Source: Rhodopirellula sp. (lineage in GTDB: Bacteria; Planctomycetota; Planctomycetia; Pirellulales; Pirellulaceae). Taken from it: a stretch of DNA of 64,000 nucleotides. The notes beneath the pieces were generated by a model, which worked only from the letters and a program-made list of their open reading frames with translations, ran no database searches and was not told the DNA's origin. Within the stretch, counting starts at the first letter, position 1. Every line of letters starts with the position of its first letter. Shown piece after piece: positions 18,918-29,100 of the stretch. The translations under genes and the position numbers were made by a program. The DNA is taken from assembly GCA_002690925.1 (NCBI GenBank), contig NZGD01000127.1, positions 52,801 through 116,800 on the forward strand, in the 5' to 3' direction.

Positions 18918-20759
18918 TCAGGAGATTTTCGTGTCAGAGGACTTCGCTATCTTCACAGGACTTCGTGCCTGTTCATTCCACCATTGAGAAGCCAGCGTCG
19001 TGGTCCAGTCAGTTGAACACTTGCACTTGATCAAGGCATCCCGCAACTCAATCGCACTGGCAATGCGGTTCTCAGGATCTTTTTCAAGGCACTTCAAAAT
19101 GATTGCTTCGACGTCTGCGGGAATACCGGATTGAAGTGTCGAAGGGGGGGGCGGTTCTTCATTGACTTGGGCCATCATGATCTGGATTGGGGTCTGCCCT
19201 TTGAATGCGCTTTGCCCTGTTAGCATGTAGTAACCGACCATCGCAAGCGAATAGAGGTCACTTCTTACATCATTTTGTTCAGGATGAGTTGCCTGTTCCG
19301 GTGCCATGAATGAAGGGGTACCAGCAATCATCATTGAGGTTTGGCTCAGCGAAGGGTCAATCTTGACCTCTCTGACCACACCAAAGTCCAGTAGCTTGGT
19401 GTAGTCTCGAATACCACCTCTTTCCGAGATGAATATGTTTCCTGGTTTAATGTCGCGATGAATCAATCCGACTTCATGTGCTTCTCTAAGTGCATCACTT
19501 ACTTGTATTAAAAAATGAACAACTCGTGCGGGCGGCAAGGGGCCGGTTTTCTCAATCAGTTCACCGAGATTCATTCCGGGCAGCAGTTCCATTGCAAAAA
19601 AGAAAATACCTTCGTTGGTTTGGCCATAGTCGTAGACCTGAACCGTATGAGGGTGGGTAAGTTGTGCGGTTGCTCTGACCTCACGTTCGAATCGCCGAAG
19701 CGCTTTGGCATCAGCATTCTTATCGGGTTGTATCAGCTTGATTGCACACGATCGCTTGAGCAGTAGATGCTCGGCTTTATAAACTCGGCCCATGCCCCCT
19801 TCACCAATCAAATCAATGAGTCGGTATTGTGCGAGTCTTCGTGCCTGAAACGCGGATGTTCTCGCCCCATGGATTGTGTGTGCGGCAAAAATTGAAATGC
19901 ATGCGGCAATTAACGGCGGAGATAAGGGTCTACCAAGCAGGTCATTGTGCATCAGGTCCTTGATGTTCTTTCCATATTGATCTGCAGCAATGACGGTGGT
20001 GATTTCCGTGACCAGATAAGGGGCCGCCGCCATTGGTAGCAGCACACATGCGGCTCTTTGCCAGCGATTGGGCATGAACACTCCATAGATGAAGATGATC
20101 AGGCTCCACGTGCCATAATTCCAATTGTTAATGCTTGCGAGCATGGTCGGCATGTTCGGTTTTTCAGCCTCAATCACGTTGCATGTCATGCGGATATCCA
20201 GATCGATAGCCAGGAGTCCAACATTCGCCATCACCATCAGTTCCGCAATCCTGATTTGACGCAATGACAGGTTCTGGTTGCGATAGAGAATGATTGCTGC
20301 GGTCAAACTAACTACGAAAGCAATCAGGCGAGCGATATAGTCAGTGTCCTCCGTGGATGAGAGGAACCAGTCGACAGTTGAGCCGGTGATGATGATGGTC
20401 ATCACGGTGGCGATGATCATCAACCTGCGTCGCAGGATTTGGCGATTATCTTCCCAGACATCCTTTTGAACGAGAAAAGTGTCTGAATCTGGAGCCGCAT
20501 CGACCATAATGTCGTCATTGACTTCGTCATTGAGCGTGTCCTGCCCATCGGCAGCATCCAGCACGGTTTCTTCGACATGGTATTCCAGCAGCGATTGCAC
20601 TTGCGCGATCATGGACGCATCGGTTTCGGCCGCTTTCGCGATGTATGCATCGCGTGCCTCAGGCTTCATCGCGATTGCCTGCGTGAATATTTCTTTAACG
20701 CGTGCGTACTCTTCGGGAGTCACGTTGAATGCTCGCTCGTCAATTCCCGTCGCAGCCAT
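18918..20759 (-). CDS. Membrane Ser/Thr protein kinase with C-terminal kinase domain
   Basis: The 613-residue protein has three parts. Residues 15-63 (RVKEIFTQAIAMKPEARD through VQSLLEYHVEE) match the short N-terminal element common in kinases coded next to TIGR02999-type sigma factors. About six hydrophobic segments lie between 109 and 297. The kinase domain runs from about 312: glycine loop GEGGMG (319-324), Lys341, HRDIKPGN (Asp436), DFG (Asp458) and APE (486-488), so it should be active. Most bacterial PknB-type kinases put the kinase domain first; here it follows the membrane part, and both ends should be cytoplasmic. The start lies inside the upstream sigma gene, a 40-base overlap that suggests translational coupling. 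Confidence 0.93.
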   Translation of the reverse strand: MAATGIDERAFNVTPEEYARVKEIFTQAIAMKPEARDAYIAKAAETDASMIAQVQSLLEYHVEETVLDAADGQDTLNDEVNDDIMVDAAPDSDTFLVQKDVWEDNRQILRRRLMIIATVMTIIITGSTVDWFLSSTEDTDYIARLIAFVVSLTAAIILYRNQNLSLRQIRIAELMVMANVGLLAIDLDIRMTCNVIEAEKPNMPTMLASINNWNYGTWSLIIFIYGVFMPNRWQRAACVLLPMAAAPYLVTEITTVIAADQYGKNIKDLMHNDLLGRPLSPPLIAACISIFAAHTIHGARTSAFQARRLAQYRLIDLIGEGGMGRVYKAEHLLLKRSCAIKLIQPDKNADAKALRRFEREVRATAQLTHPHTVQVYDYGQTNEGIFFFAMELLPGMNLGELIEKTGPLPPARVVHFLIQVSDALREAHEVGLIHRDIKPGNIFISERGGIRDYTKLLDFGVVREVKIDPSLSQTSMMIAGTPSFMAPEQATHPEQNDVRSDLYSLAMVGYYMLTGQSAFKGQTPIQIMMAQVNEEPPPPSTLQSGIPADVEAIILKCLEKDPENRIASAIELRDALIKCKCSTDWTTTLASQWWNEQARSPVKIAKSSDTKIS

Positions 20760-21370
20760 GCCCTGAGCATTGTCCAGTCGGACTCAACGGTTCGTTTGGA
20801 GACTTTCAGAACTTCTGCGACTTCTTCTACAGTGAGTCCACCATAGAAACGCAGTTCTACGATTTGCGCCTGTCGCGGATCAAGTTCAGCGAGTTTACTG
20901 AGAGCGTCCTCGATTGCCAGAACGTCCTCATCACTCCGTTTGCTGATGCAGAGATCTTCCTCAAGAGAAATACGGTGGAGGCTGCCACCCCGCTTTTGAC
21001 TCAATTTTCGACGTGCGTGATCAACGAGGATTCGTCGCATCATCCTCGCTCCGATCGCGAAAAAGTGGGTCTTCCCCTGCCAGTTGACCTGACTCTGTCC
21101 CAACATCCGAATGTATGCCTCGTTCACCAATGCGGTTGGTTGCAAAGTGTGAGAGGGTGATTCGTTTCGGAGCATCTTTTGGGCCAAGCCCCGAAGTCGG
21201 TCATACACCAACGGCATGAGTTGGTCAGCCGCATTGTCGACCCCACTGGCGAGTTGTTCCAGCAGGGCGGCAATCTCTTGCTCATCGGTCGACGTTTCGT
21301 CCGAAGCATCGAAATGGCTGTCTGCTGCTGACTCGTGTGGATCGTCTGCTGAATTCATTTCGTTTGCCAT
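20720..21370 (-). CDS. ECF sigma factor (TIGR02999-like)
   Basis: The 216-residue protein has an acidic N-terminus, then sigma region 2 (AADQLMPLVYDRLRGLAQKML, LVNEAYIRMLGQ, HFFAIGARMMRRILVDHARR) and region 4 with a helix-turn-helix (LTVEEVAEVLKVSKRTVESD). The pattern is the ECF subgroup common in planctomycetes and acidobacteria. It recruits RNA polymerase to specific promoters. No anti-sigma gene is adjacent; the overlapping downstream kinase gene is the likely regulator. It is divergent from a second, unrelated ECF sigma 306 bases away. Confidence 0.92.
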   Translation of the reverse strand: MANEMNSADDPHESAADSHFDASDETSTDEQEIAALLEQLASGVDNAADQLMPLVYDRLRGLAQKMLRNESPSHTLQPTALVNEAYIRMLGQSQVNWQGKTHFFAIGARMMRRILVDHARRKLSQKRGGSLHRISLEEDLCISKRSDEDVLAIEDALSKLAELDPRQAQIVELRFYGGLTVEEVAEVLKVSKRTVESDWTMLRAWLRRELTSEHST

Positions 21371-21676
21371 GCTGGTGAAGCGGTCGCAGGATGAATGGTG
21401 AGTTGCTGATCACTGTGGCTTTCTTGTGGATCGTGGCATTCCTGTGGATCACAACCACAGTCTAGCCGCAGATCGTCACTGATGCCGAGTCCCATCGGAT
21501 GCTGTGTTTGGTTTGGACGTCAGCTTATCAGCGATCAACTTATTTTTCTTCGAATCAACTGCGGGTTCCGGTGAGGGCTCACGCGACTCAAGGGGGAGAG
21601 AGTAGGAAACCGTTGATTTTGTACTCAGATCCTGCACCACAAACAGCACCGAATTTTAGTTGAAGGTAGCATTTCT
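21371..21676. other. Divergent promoter region between two ECF sigma genes
   Basis: It should carry promoters for both sigma genes. An 18-base imperfect duplication is visible (ttcttgtggatcgtggca and ttcctgtggatcacaacc, near 21420-21460). I cannot assign -35 and -10 boxes with confidence. Confidence 0.45.
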
Positions 21677-22342
21677 GTGCAATCCACTGCCACCGATAGC
21701 CGCGATAATGCCGAGATGACCGACGGAGATTTGGTCCGTGTCATCGTTGGTGGCGACCACCAGTGTTACGAAGTACTGACACGCAGGTACCAGAATCGTC
21801 TTTTTAAATCGATTCTTCGCCAAGTCGGTTGTATTGTTGCCGCGGAAGAAATTGTGCAGGATGCCTTTGTCAGAGCGTTTTTGGCGCTCAGCTCTTTTCA
21901 AAAGAAAAGCAACTTCTATACGTGGCTCTACAGAATCGCACTGAACGCCAGCCGAAGTGATTTCCGAAGAAATCAAAAAATGCGTCCGCTGGAGAGTATC
22001 GGGCCGAACTTTGATCAATTGACCATTGATCGTCAGGTTCTGCCGTCAGAGTCGGTCGAGCGTGATGAGGAAAGAAGACACGTCAGAGAAGCCATGCAAC
22101 GACTCGATGATAGCTACCGCACGATTCTAATCCTGCGGGAATTCGAGGGGTTTGACTATCAGGCAATTGCTGACGTCTTGGATATCAAGGTCGGGACCGT
22201 TCGAAGTCGACTCTCGCGAGCCCGGCAGCAGTTACGCCATGAGTTGCGTGCCTATCTGAACGGTAAGGTCGCTACCGCAATTTGCGGAGCAGCCGATGGG
22301 CAGCAGAGAATCAAGGCGTCCAAGCATGTCGCCGAAGATTGA
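21677..22342 (+). CDS. ECF sigma factor (RpoE/SigE-like)
   Basis: The frame starts at a GTG with GAAGG about ten bases upstream; an ATG 13 codons later is an alternative. The product has 221 residues. Region 2 is shown by AAEEIVQDAFVRAFLAL and FYTWLYRIALNASRSDFRR, and region 4 by LREFEGFDYQAIADVLDIK and VGTVRSRLSRARQQL. It is a conventional RpoE-like factor, unlike the divergent TIGR02999-like one. No zinc-binding anti-sigma or zinc-finger gene follows, so its control is not visible. The last 25 residues are a non-conserved tail. Confidence 0.92.
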   Translation: MQSTATDSRDNAEMTDGDLVRVIVGGDHQCYEVLTRRYQNRLFKSILRQVGCIVAAEEIVQDAFVRAFLALSSFQKKSNFYTWLYRIALNASRSDFRRNQKMRPLESIGPNFDQLTIDRQVLPSESVERDEERRHVREAMQRLDDSYRTILILREFEGFDYQAIADVLDIKVGTVRSRLSRARQQLRHELRAYLNGKVATAICGAADGQQRIKASKHVAED

Positions 22343-22913
22343 AACTCTGTTGGGTGAACCCGATTGCAACGGAAAAGAGGGAGTCTGGTTCAGAAGAATT
22401 AGCTGGCTTGGTAGTACAGCATCTAATGAGATAGCACTTGGGCGAGCATAACCACCGGAACTTCGAATCTGAATCCGATGTTACTACCCGATTTCAGGAA
22501 ACCTGAACGGGCCTGACAGAATCACATTGCCAGAATCATCGCGTCTGTGGTTTTATCTCAAGCCATCCCGGCAAAAGACAAAGACGATCAAGCCCCCTTG
22601 GCAGGGTAGGTTGGCACACCCGTGGGTCAATTCGGCGGCTTCCTCGGGAACCAGAATCCCATGTCCTGTCTGACTGTATGTTTTTGGTGAATGAAGTCTC
22701 TAGCTTGCTGAGACGTGAGCCAACTGCAGAACTCTCGCAGGGGAAGTCGTAAAATCTTCCCCATACCTTGCCTTGTAGGTCCCCTCAGGAAACTCGGAAT
22801 CTTGTACGATGGGGCGAACCGTTCTGGCAGGGTGCCGTTACGTTGTCGATCGGATCACACATGAGTCAGTTCGCCCAGGTGAACGATAAACGTCAACACA
22901 ATTGAGGATTTCC
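22343..22913. other. Intergenic region with a perfect inverted repeat
   Basis: No gene is visible. A 7-bp perfect stem, ggggaag (22740-22746) and cttcccc (22756-22762) around a 9-base loop, lies about 150 bases before the next start; it has no T-tract and its role is unknown. A shorter 6-bp hairpin occurs at 22493-22507. Confidence 0.45.
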
Positions 22914-23276
22914 ATGGCAATTCAATTATCAGAAAATGCAGACGCAAAGCTGCTGGATGTTCGGGTGAGCGGCAAATTGACCGCAGAAGACTATGGCAGT
23001 TTTGAGCCTGCCGTCGAAGCGTTGATCAGCCAAGTCGGGAAAATCCACGTTCTGTTTGTCATGCACGACTTTCATGGTTGGGAAATGGGGGCGGTTTGGG
23101 AAGACATCAAATTCGCAACCAAGCATTGCTCGGACATCAGTAAGATCGCCATGGTGGGCGATTCCAATTGGGAAAAATGGATGGCAATGATATGCAAGCC
23201 GTTTACCCTATCGACGGTCAAGTACTTCGATGCTGCTGATGAAGCTGCTGCTAAAGCATGGCTTTCTGAGGAGTAG
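22914..23276 (+). CDS. SpoIIAA-like (STAS/SEC14-fold) protein
   Basis: The ATG has GAGG seven bases upstream, which decides the start over an in-frame TTG four codons earlier. The 120-residue protein matches the SpoIIAA-like family: LDVRVSGKLTAEDYGSFEP, VGKIHVLFVMHDFHGWEMGAVWEDIKF (split), SKIAMVGDSNWEKWM, VKYFDAADEAAAKAWL. These small proteins share a fold with anti-sigma-factor antagonists, but many members are not known to act in sigma control and some bind lipids or hydrophobic ligands. Location is cytoplasmic. It lies 570 bases from the RpoE-like sigma gene, too far to claim a functional link. Confidence 0.85.
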   Translation: MAIQLSENADAKLLDVRVSGKLTAEDYGSFEPAVEALISQVGKIHVLFVMHDFHGWEMGAVWEDIKFATKHCSDISKIAMVGDSNWEKWMAMICKPFTLSTVKYFDAADEAAAKAWLSEE

Positions 23277-23650
23277 GGAATCTTGGCATCGTAGGGCCAA
23301 GTTGGGGCGTGCCGATTTGGAGATGTCGGATGATCGCCAAAAAAACTGGTGCTTCCCCGTTTGCCTGGCAATTGCAGCGTGGAACGCGTCTCGATGGGTT
23401 GGGGGTAAATGTTGGCTCTCGAGGGTTGGAAAGGTGGGATTTAGCAGATATCGCACGTCCTTGGCTAGCAGTTTCGGATACCAGCCGACAAGCCTCACGC
23501 AGGTAAACAGGCTTAGGTTGGAAAAGCGGCTCTGCAGCCGTGCCCTGTTAGGCAGCTTTTGACTATCATGAAGGCGGGTCGCGAAAGCGCCGTTCTGAAC
23601 TGAATGAAATACCTGATTGCACACGCTGCATTCTGAAATTGGAGATGATC
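23277..23650. other. Intergenic region, no feature recognised
   Basis: Short frames here do not look coding. A GGAG ribosome binding site at 23641-23644 serves the next gene. Confidence 0.45.
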
Positions 23651-24877
23651 ATGGTTTATGCCTTGCGAACAATGGGCGGATTACAAGCATGGGTTGGCTT
23701 GGCGGTGGTGTTTGCCGTTACCGGGAATGCAGACGCACGAATCTGGAAAGACGTGACGGGGCTCTACACCATCAATGCAGATCTGGTCGGTTTTGATGAC
23801 GACATGGTCATTTTGCAGCGTGAGAACAAAGAATTAGGCTCATGTCCAATCAATAAGCTTTGCAAGGAAGATCGTGATTACCTGAAGAGCAAAGAAGCTC
23901 TTGAAATTCACAACAGTCACCTTGAGCAGACCCAGACTTGGACGATGACTAATGGTCTGAAAGTGGTCGGCAGGATTGTGGACTATGAACGCGACGAAGT
24001 TGTGATCAAACAGCTAGACGGTAAGGTCGTGGTTAATGACAAACCATTTGATGGCTTGCCGGAGCTTTATCAGGATATTCTGCTCCGAGTTATCGAAGTA
24101 GTGGAATCCATGCCGATGCCCAATAAGAAGGCTCTCGGGGATTGGGTGGGTACCTCGCCTGTATTCCGTAACGGCAAGTCTAAGACTTACAATCTGGAAG
24201 GTGTGGTCTTTGAGTTGCAGGATGGCTCGCAGTACGCAGTTCCTTTCTACCTGTTCGCAAAGCAGGAACAAGAGATACTGAAGAGTGGATGGGATGCTTG
24301 GGTAGAGAGTCACAAAGCTGTTCCCGCACCACCTTCACCAGGGACTCCCGGGGAAACCGATGAAACAGCCGGGGCCAAGCCCGTAGTGGGCTTCACTGAT
24401 AAAGGTGATGCGGGTGACCCAGCGTTGACCAAGCCTGTGGAAGGATTCACTGCCGGTGGAGGAAAGACCAATCCTGGCGTTGAAGGGCTGCCCAAGCCCG
24501 TCGAAGGATTTACCGCAAATCTTGGGAACGATGTCGCCTCTAACCCGCTCGGAGCAGGGGGGGCCACTGCGACGCAAAGGTCAGCCGCTCAGAATTACAA
24601 GCAGGATGATCAAGCGTTTCACCTGCAGTCGTTGGCTGCAGCTTACCAGCGGGACCAGAAGGTCAATCAGCGAATTGCGATGATGAATCTAAACTTGCAA
24701 GCGGTTCAGGCAGGTTTAACCTCGGCTTGGGAAGTTACGCTCTATCCCAACGCGGGGAACCCATACCCGCCAAAATGGGTTGTCACTTACGGACGCAATA
24801 GCCTGATCGCCACGCAAGAAGCATTGCGTAGTAATCCAGGTTATCGGGCTGGACCGGTTCGTAGAGTAAGCCGCTAA
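23651..24877 (+). CDS. Secreted SHD1-domain protein with KPVxGFT repeats
   Basis: Two ATGs compete; the second has GGAG at the best spacing and begins a clean signal peptide (cleavage near ADA-R), giving 408 residues. Residues after the cleavage site match the SHD1 (SLA1 homology 1) domain frequent in planctomycete exported proteins: RIWKDVTGLYTINADLVGF and LQRENKELGSCPINKLCKEDRDYL. Two more beta-rich blocks follow, VVGRIVDYERDEVVIKQLDG and LEGVVFELQDGSQYAV. The segment from about 235 to 305 is Gly/Pro-rich with three copies of KPVxGFT spaced 18-22 residues apart. The C-terminus is Gln/Ala-rich. SHD1 mediates peptide binding in eukaryotes; the bacterial role is unknown. Confidence 0.85.
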   Translation: MVYALRTMGGLQAWVGLAVVFAVTGNADARIWKDVTGLYTINADLVGFDDDMVILQRENKELGSCPINKLCKEDRDYLKSKEALEIHNSHLEQTQTWTMTNGLKVVGRIVDYERDEVVIKQLDGKVVVNDKPFDGLPELYQDILLRVIEVVESMPMPNKKALGDWVGTSPVFRNGKSKTYNLEGVVFELQDGSQYAVPFYLFAKQEQEILKSGWDAWVESHKAVPAPPSPGTPGETDETAGAKPVVGFTDKGDAGDPALTKPVEGFTAGGGKTNPGVEGLPKPVEGFTANLGNDVASNPLGAGGATATQRSAAQNYKQDDQAFHLQSLAAAYQRDQKVNQRIAMMNLNLQAVQAGLTSAWEVTLYPNAGNPYPPKWVVTYGRNSLIATQEALRSNPGYRAGPVRRVSR

Positions 24878-25282
24878 CCAACCAAACGGTGTGAGAATCT
24901 CGGAGTGCGGGGTGACATGCCGGTCGTTTCCGTAGCTTGGTTTTATAGAGTTGCGCTAGGGTAAGCTCTCGTGCATCCGTCACCTGAGTGCACCCGAAAA
25001 ATGCGTTTTCTATTCGCGCAGTATCTTATGAACTGCGTTTCGCACTCTTTTCATAGGTTTCATGCTGCGTTTGCGTTTGCTTTTGCGGGGCGGCTTGCTG
25101 CTGCGTGGTTGTTCGTGAAAAGAGTCGCCTCCTGGTATCGGCTATCTAGCGACATCCTGCTGGCTGCCCGAATTCGCCCACCGAGCCGTCCATCACATTC
25201 GGGCACTCACGTTTTTGGTGCTGTTTCTTGGAAGAAAGTGCTGCATGAACACGATTCGTTACCGATCATTCAGTCCATGTGT
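24878..25282. other. Convergent intergenic region
   Basis: There is no credible gene. A short gtttgc-type repeat (cgtttgcgtttgcttttgcg at 25068-25087) is present, similar in kind to the 6-bp repeat inside the PHP-hydrolase signal peptide. No terminator with a T-tract is obvious for either converging gene. Confidence 0.45.
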
Positions 25283-26038
25283 TCATGAATTTATACTCTC
25301 TTGATTGGTTGGGTCGGTTGGTAGGTTGTTCCGTTGGTCATGTTCAGGCTGTTGGGTGACCTGCACGCCCACCATGCGAGCAATCACAATGGCAACATAA
25401 AGTTGCCCCGCTATCGCCTCGAGGTTGGCCAGCGTTCGTGCCAGATTGCTGACCGGAAGAATATCGCCATAGCCCAGAGTCGTCAGGGTGACATTGCTGA
25501 AGTAGATCATGTCACAGACCATTTGTTGACGTACACCCAAGGCAACATAATCAGGAATGTTGAACGAGTTTGGGTAGCAGACCTCAATGAGTGAATAAAC
25601 TAGCGCCCAGATCAGACCCAGCAGGAAGTAGATGCAGACCGCTCCGAGGATTCGATTGGTATCGATCCTGCCACTCTGGAAAACACTTCGAGACAAGGCG
25701 ATGACAAGCGACAGAAAGATAGCGAGGTAGCATGCGTAGACGGCCACCAGCAAGACTCGTGATGGCTGGAATTCCGCAAACATCGAGGCGGATAGTGCAA
25801 CAAGACCTGTGGCAAACGCGAAAATCTGACTCCATCTTGATTGCGAAAGGGAACGCATCGCCGAAATAACGACCGCAAAGAAAAGTAGATTGAAGATGGT
25901 CCGATTCACATTGGAAGTATCATTCAAGACGGCTTGACCAAGGATGATGCCCACCAGCGCCAGTAGCAGTTCGAGATGTCGCAACCGCCGAAAGGTACCC
26001 AATTTGCTTTGCAGTAGATCTGGTGCGTCTTGATTCAT
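25283..26038 (-). CDS. Potassium-channel-like membrane protein
   Basis: The 251-residue protein has about six hydrophobic segments. The pore signature TTLGYGDILP sits near residue 190, between segments LGAVCIYFLLGLIWALVY and LEAIAGQLYVAIVIARM, matching the two-helix pore of the K+-channel family (Ion_trans_2). The first four segments do not show the Arg-rich pattern of a voltage sensor. No ligand-binding RCK domain follows; the tail is short and polar. It lies 64 bases after the RND pump on the same strand and may be cotranscribed with it. Confidence 0.88.
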   Translation of the reverse strand: MNQDAPDLLQSKLGTFRRLRHLELLLALVGIILGQAVLNDTSNVNRTIFNLLFFAVVISAMRSLSQSRWSQIFAFATGLVALSASMFAEFQPSRVLLVAVYACYLAIFLSLVIALSRSVFQSGRIDTNRILGAVCIYFLLGLIWALVYSLIEVCYPNSFNIPDYVALGVRQQMVCDMIYFSNVTLTTLGYGDILPVSNLARTLANLEAIAGQLYVAIVIARMVGVQVTQQPEHDQRNNLPTDPTNQESINS

Positions 26039-26102
26039 CAGTGAATATTGTGTTGCAAGAAGTTGGAACCAGAATTGTTGAATCCCTATTACTAGGTCTC
26101 AG

Positions 26103-29100
26103 CTACTGAGTCTCAGTTGCGTCAGGAGATTCTGTCAGTGCTGGGGAATTGCCCACGCTTTGCATCGCCGTTTTTTTCTTTCGTAGTTCTGAAATGCCTT
26201 GAAAGACGACAAAGAATGTGGGCACGAACATCAGGGAAAAGAACGTAGCAGCAATCATGCCACCCACCACTGCGTTACCGACCGCTTGGCGACTTGCGGC
26301 ACCTGCACCCGAAGCAAACAACAAAGGCAGGAACCCAAGAATTGAGGAAACGGCGGTCATCAGGATGGCTCTGAAACGGAGGCTTGCAGCGTTCCGGGCC
26401 GCTTCGCGTATGGCCTTTCCCTCTCTTCGTTCTTGGCTGGCAAATTCAACAATCAGAATTGCATTTTTACTTGCCAGCGCGACCAGCAGCACGATGCCGA
26501 TTTGCGTATAAGTGTTGTTATCTGCGTTTCGCAGTACCAGTGCCAGGACGACCCCTAACGCGGCCAGTGGCACGACTGCGATGACCGCGGCAGGACTGGT
26601 CCAGCTCTCATATTGGGCCGCCAAAACGAGGAAAACTGCAAGTATTGCGAGTAGGAAGATGATGGCTTGGCCACTACCTGCCTGTTTTTCCTGAAAGGAC
26701 ATGCCCGTCCATTCATAGCCGAATCCAGTTGGCAGTCGTGATGCCGCCATCTCTTCCATCATGTCCAACGCCTGGCCAGAACTGACCCCCGTCGCGGGTG
26801 ATCCGGTCACCGACGCACTGGGATAAAGTTTGTAACGCTGGACGACCGAGGGACCAACCATTTCCTTGACAGTGACAATGGAACTGATGGGAACCATTTT
26901 TCCGTCGCGGTCGCGGACATCCAGATTCTCAATGTCCTCAGGGGAAGCACGGAATTCGGGTTCTGCTTGAACACGCACTTGATAGGGACGGTTATTGTAA
27001 GTGAAGTCGTTCACATAGGCGGATCCAAGATAAGCTTGCAGGGTGCCAAACACGGTCTGAAGAGGCACATTCATCGCTTTGGCTTTTACCCGGTCGACGT
27101 CGGCAAACAGTTGAGGTTCGTTCGCTCGGAACGTCGTGTTGAGTCCGGAGAGGCCTGACTGATCATTGCCAGCCTGCACTAGATCCTGCGCCGTATTCTG
27201 CAACTGGGTGTAATTTGCCCCGCCTTTATTCAAGACTTCCATCTGGAAGCCACCTGCATTTCCAAGGCCATCAATGGGTGGGGGCGCGAAAGGAAAGACG
27301 ATCGCAGCCTCAACCTGATCAAAACGACGCTTCATTTCACCCGCAATGGTCCTGATGCGGGTCTCTCGGGTTTGACGCTCATCCCATGGATCAAGAATGA
27401 CGATCGAAAAGCCCAGATTCGATCCCGCGTATCCACCTAGTAACGAATAGCCAGCGATGGACAGGGAGTTTGCGACACCGGGAATTTCTTTGTAATCTTC
27501 GTTCAGTTGGTTCATTACCTCGGTCGTACGCTGTGTTGACGCAGCGTCCGGCAATTGAACGTTGACGAATAGGTAGCCTTGGTCTTCAGGTGGAACAAAG
27601 CCGGTGGGTAGTGAAGTGAATAGGTATCCGGTGGTTGCGATAAGACTGCCGTAGACGATCAGCACCAACACGACCAAGCGGACAAACCAGCTGATGACAA
27701 AGCCATATACCGAAGTCGCGCCCTCGAAACCGCGATTGAAAAGCCGAAATCCAATGAACCTTGCTTCTTTGGGTTTTCTGAGAACGATGGCACAAAGTGC
27801 AGGGCTGAGAGTCAGGGCATTGACTGTACTAATCAGCACCGCAGCTGAGATCGTCAGAGCAAACTGTCGGAATAATTGCCCGGTGATGCCACCCATGAAC
27901 GCACTGGGAATGAAAACGGCTAGCAGCACCAGCGTGGTCGCAATCACCGGTCCTGTGATCTCTTCCATCGCCTTGACCGCCGCGTTCTTGGGGCTCAGGC
28001 CAGCCGACAGATGCCGCGTACAGTTTTCGACCACCACAATTGCATCATCGACGACGATTCCGATCGCCAGCACAATGCCAAACAGTGACAGCATGTTGAT
28101 CGAAAAGCCAATCGCGTTCATCACCGCGAAAGTGCCAATCAATGAAACAGGAATGGCAACCACTGGGACTACTGTCGCTCGCCAGTCCTGCAGGAAAATG
28201 AAGATCACAAGGACCACAAGAGCAACTGCAATGAACAGTGTTTCGTAGACTTCTGATATGGAAGCCTCCACGAATAGCGTTGTGTCGAAGGCAATGTTGT
28301 AGTCGATTCCTGTAGGCCAGTTGTTGCTCTTGCTCAACTCCAGCATTTTCTCGCGGATCAGCTTGGCCGTGGTCAGGGCGTTGGCACCTGGTAATTGGTA
28401 AATTGCGACTGAAGCTGACGGCTGTCCATTGAACTTGGAATCGAATGTGTAGTTTTTGCCGCCCAGTTCCACTCGTGCCACATCACCAACCGTAAGATTT
28501 CTCCCGTCTTTTCCGGTGCGAATGATGATGTCCTCGAATTCCTTGACGTCTGTCAGGCGTCCCTTGGCATTGACCGAAAACTGGAATGCAGTGTCGGCCG
28601 GGGCCGGGGGAGCACCAATTTGGCCAGCTGCAACTTGAACGTTCTGTTCTTTGACTGCATTGAGCACATCATCGGTGGTCAGGCCGCGCTGTTTCAATTT
28701 GCGTGGATCAAGCCAGATCCGCATGCTGTAGTCACCTGCACCAAAAACGGTGACGTCACCAACTCCAGCAATCCGGCTCAATTCATCTTTGACTGTCAGT
28801 GCGTAGTTGCTCAGATAAAGCGCATCAACATTTTTTCCGGGAGACGTCAACGCGATGAATTGAAGGATCTGGGTCGAGCGTTTCTTGGTCGTGATCCCCT
28901 GCGCGCGAACTTCCTGGGGAAGCTGAGGTTCTGCGATGGCGACACGGTTCTGCACCAACACCGACGCAATGTCCATGTCAGTTCCCAGTTCAAAGGTCAC
29001 CGTTAAGTTATACGTGCCATCGTTGGCACTCTTGGAAGCCATGTAAAGCATGCCTTCGACACCATTGACCTGCTGTTCAATGGGTGCAGCAACGGTTTCG

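Noticed and set aside
22493..22507. Perfect 6-bp hairpin ttcagg/cctgaa
   Set aside because: It has no T-tract, is not near a gene end, and a stem of this length is expected by chance.
24971..25288. Frame of 105 codons including AFAFAFAG
   Set aside because: The hydrophobic run comes from a short repeat; the rest looks non-coding and it overlaps the channel gene's end.
27694..28248. Plus-strand frame opposite the RND pump
   Set aside because: The minus-strand frame carries all family motifs; this is a shadow.
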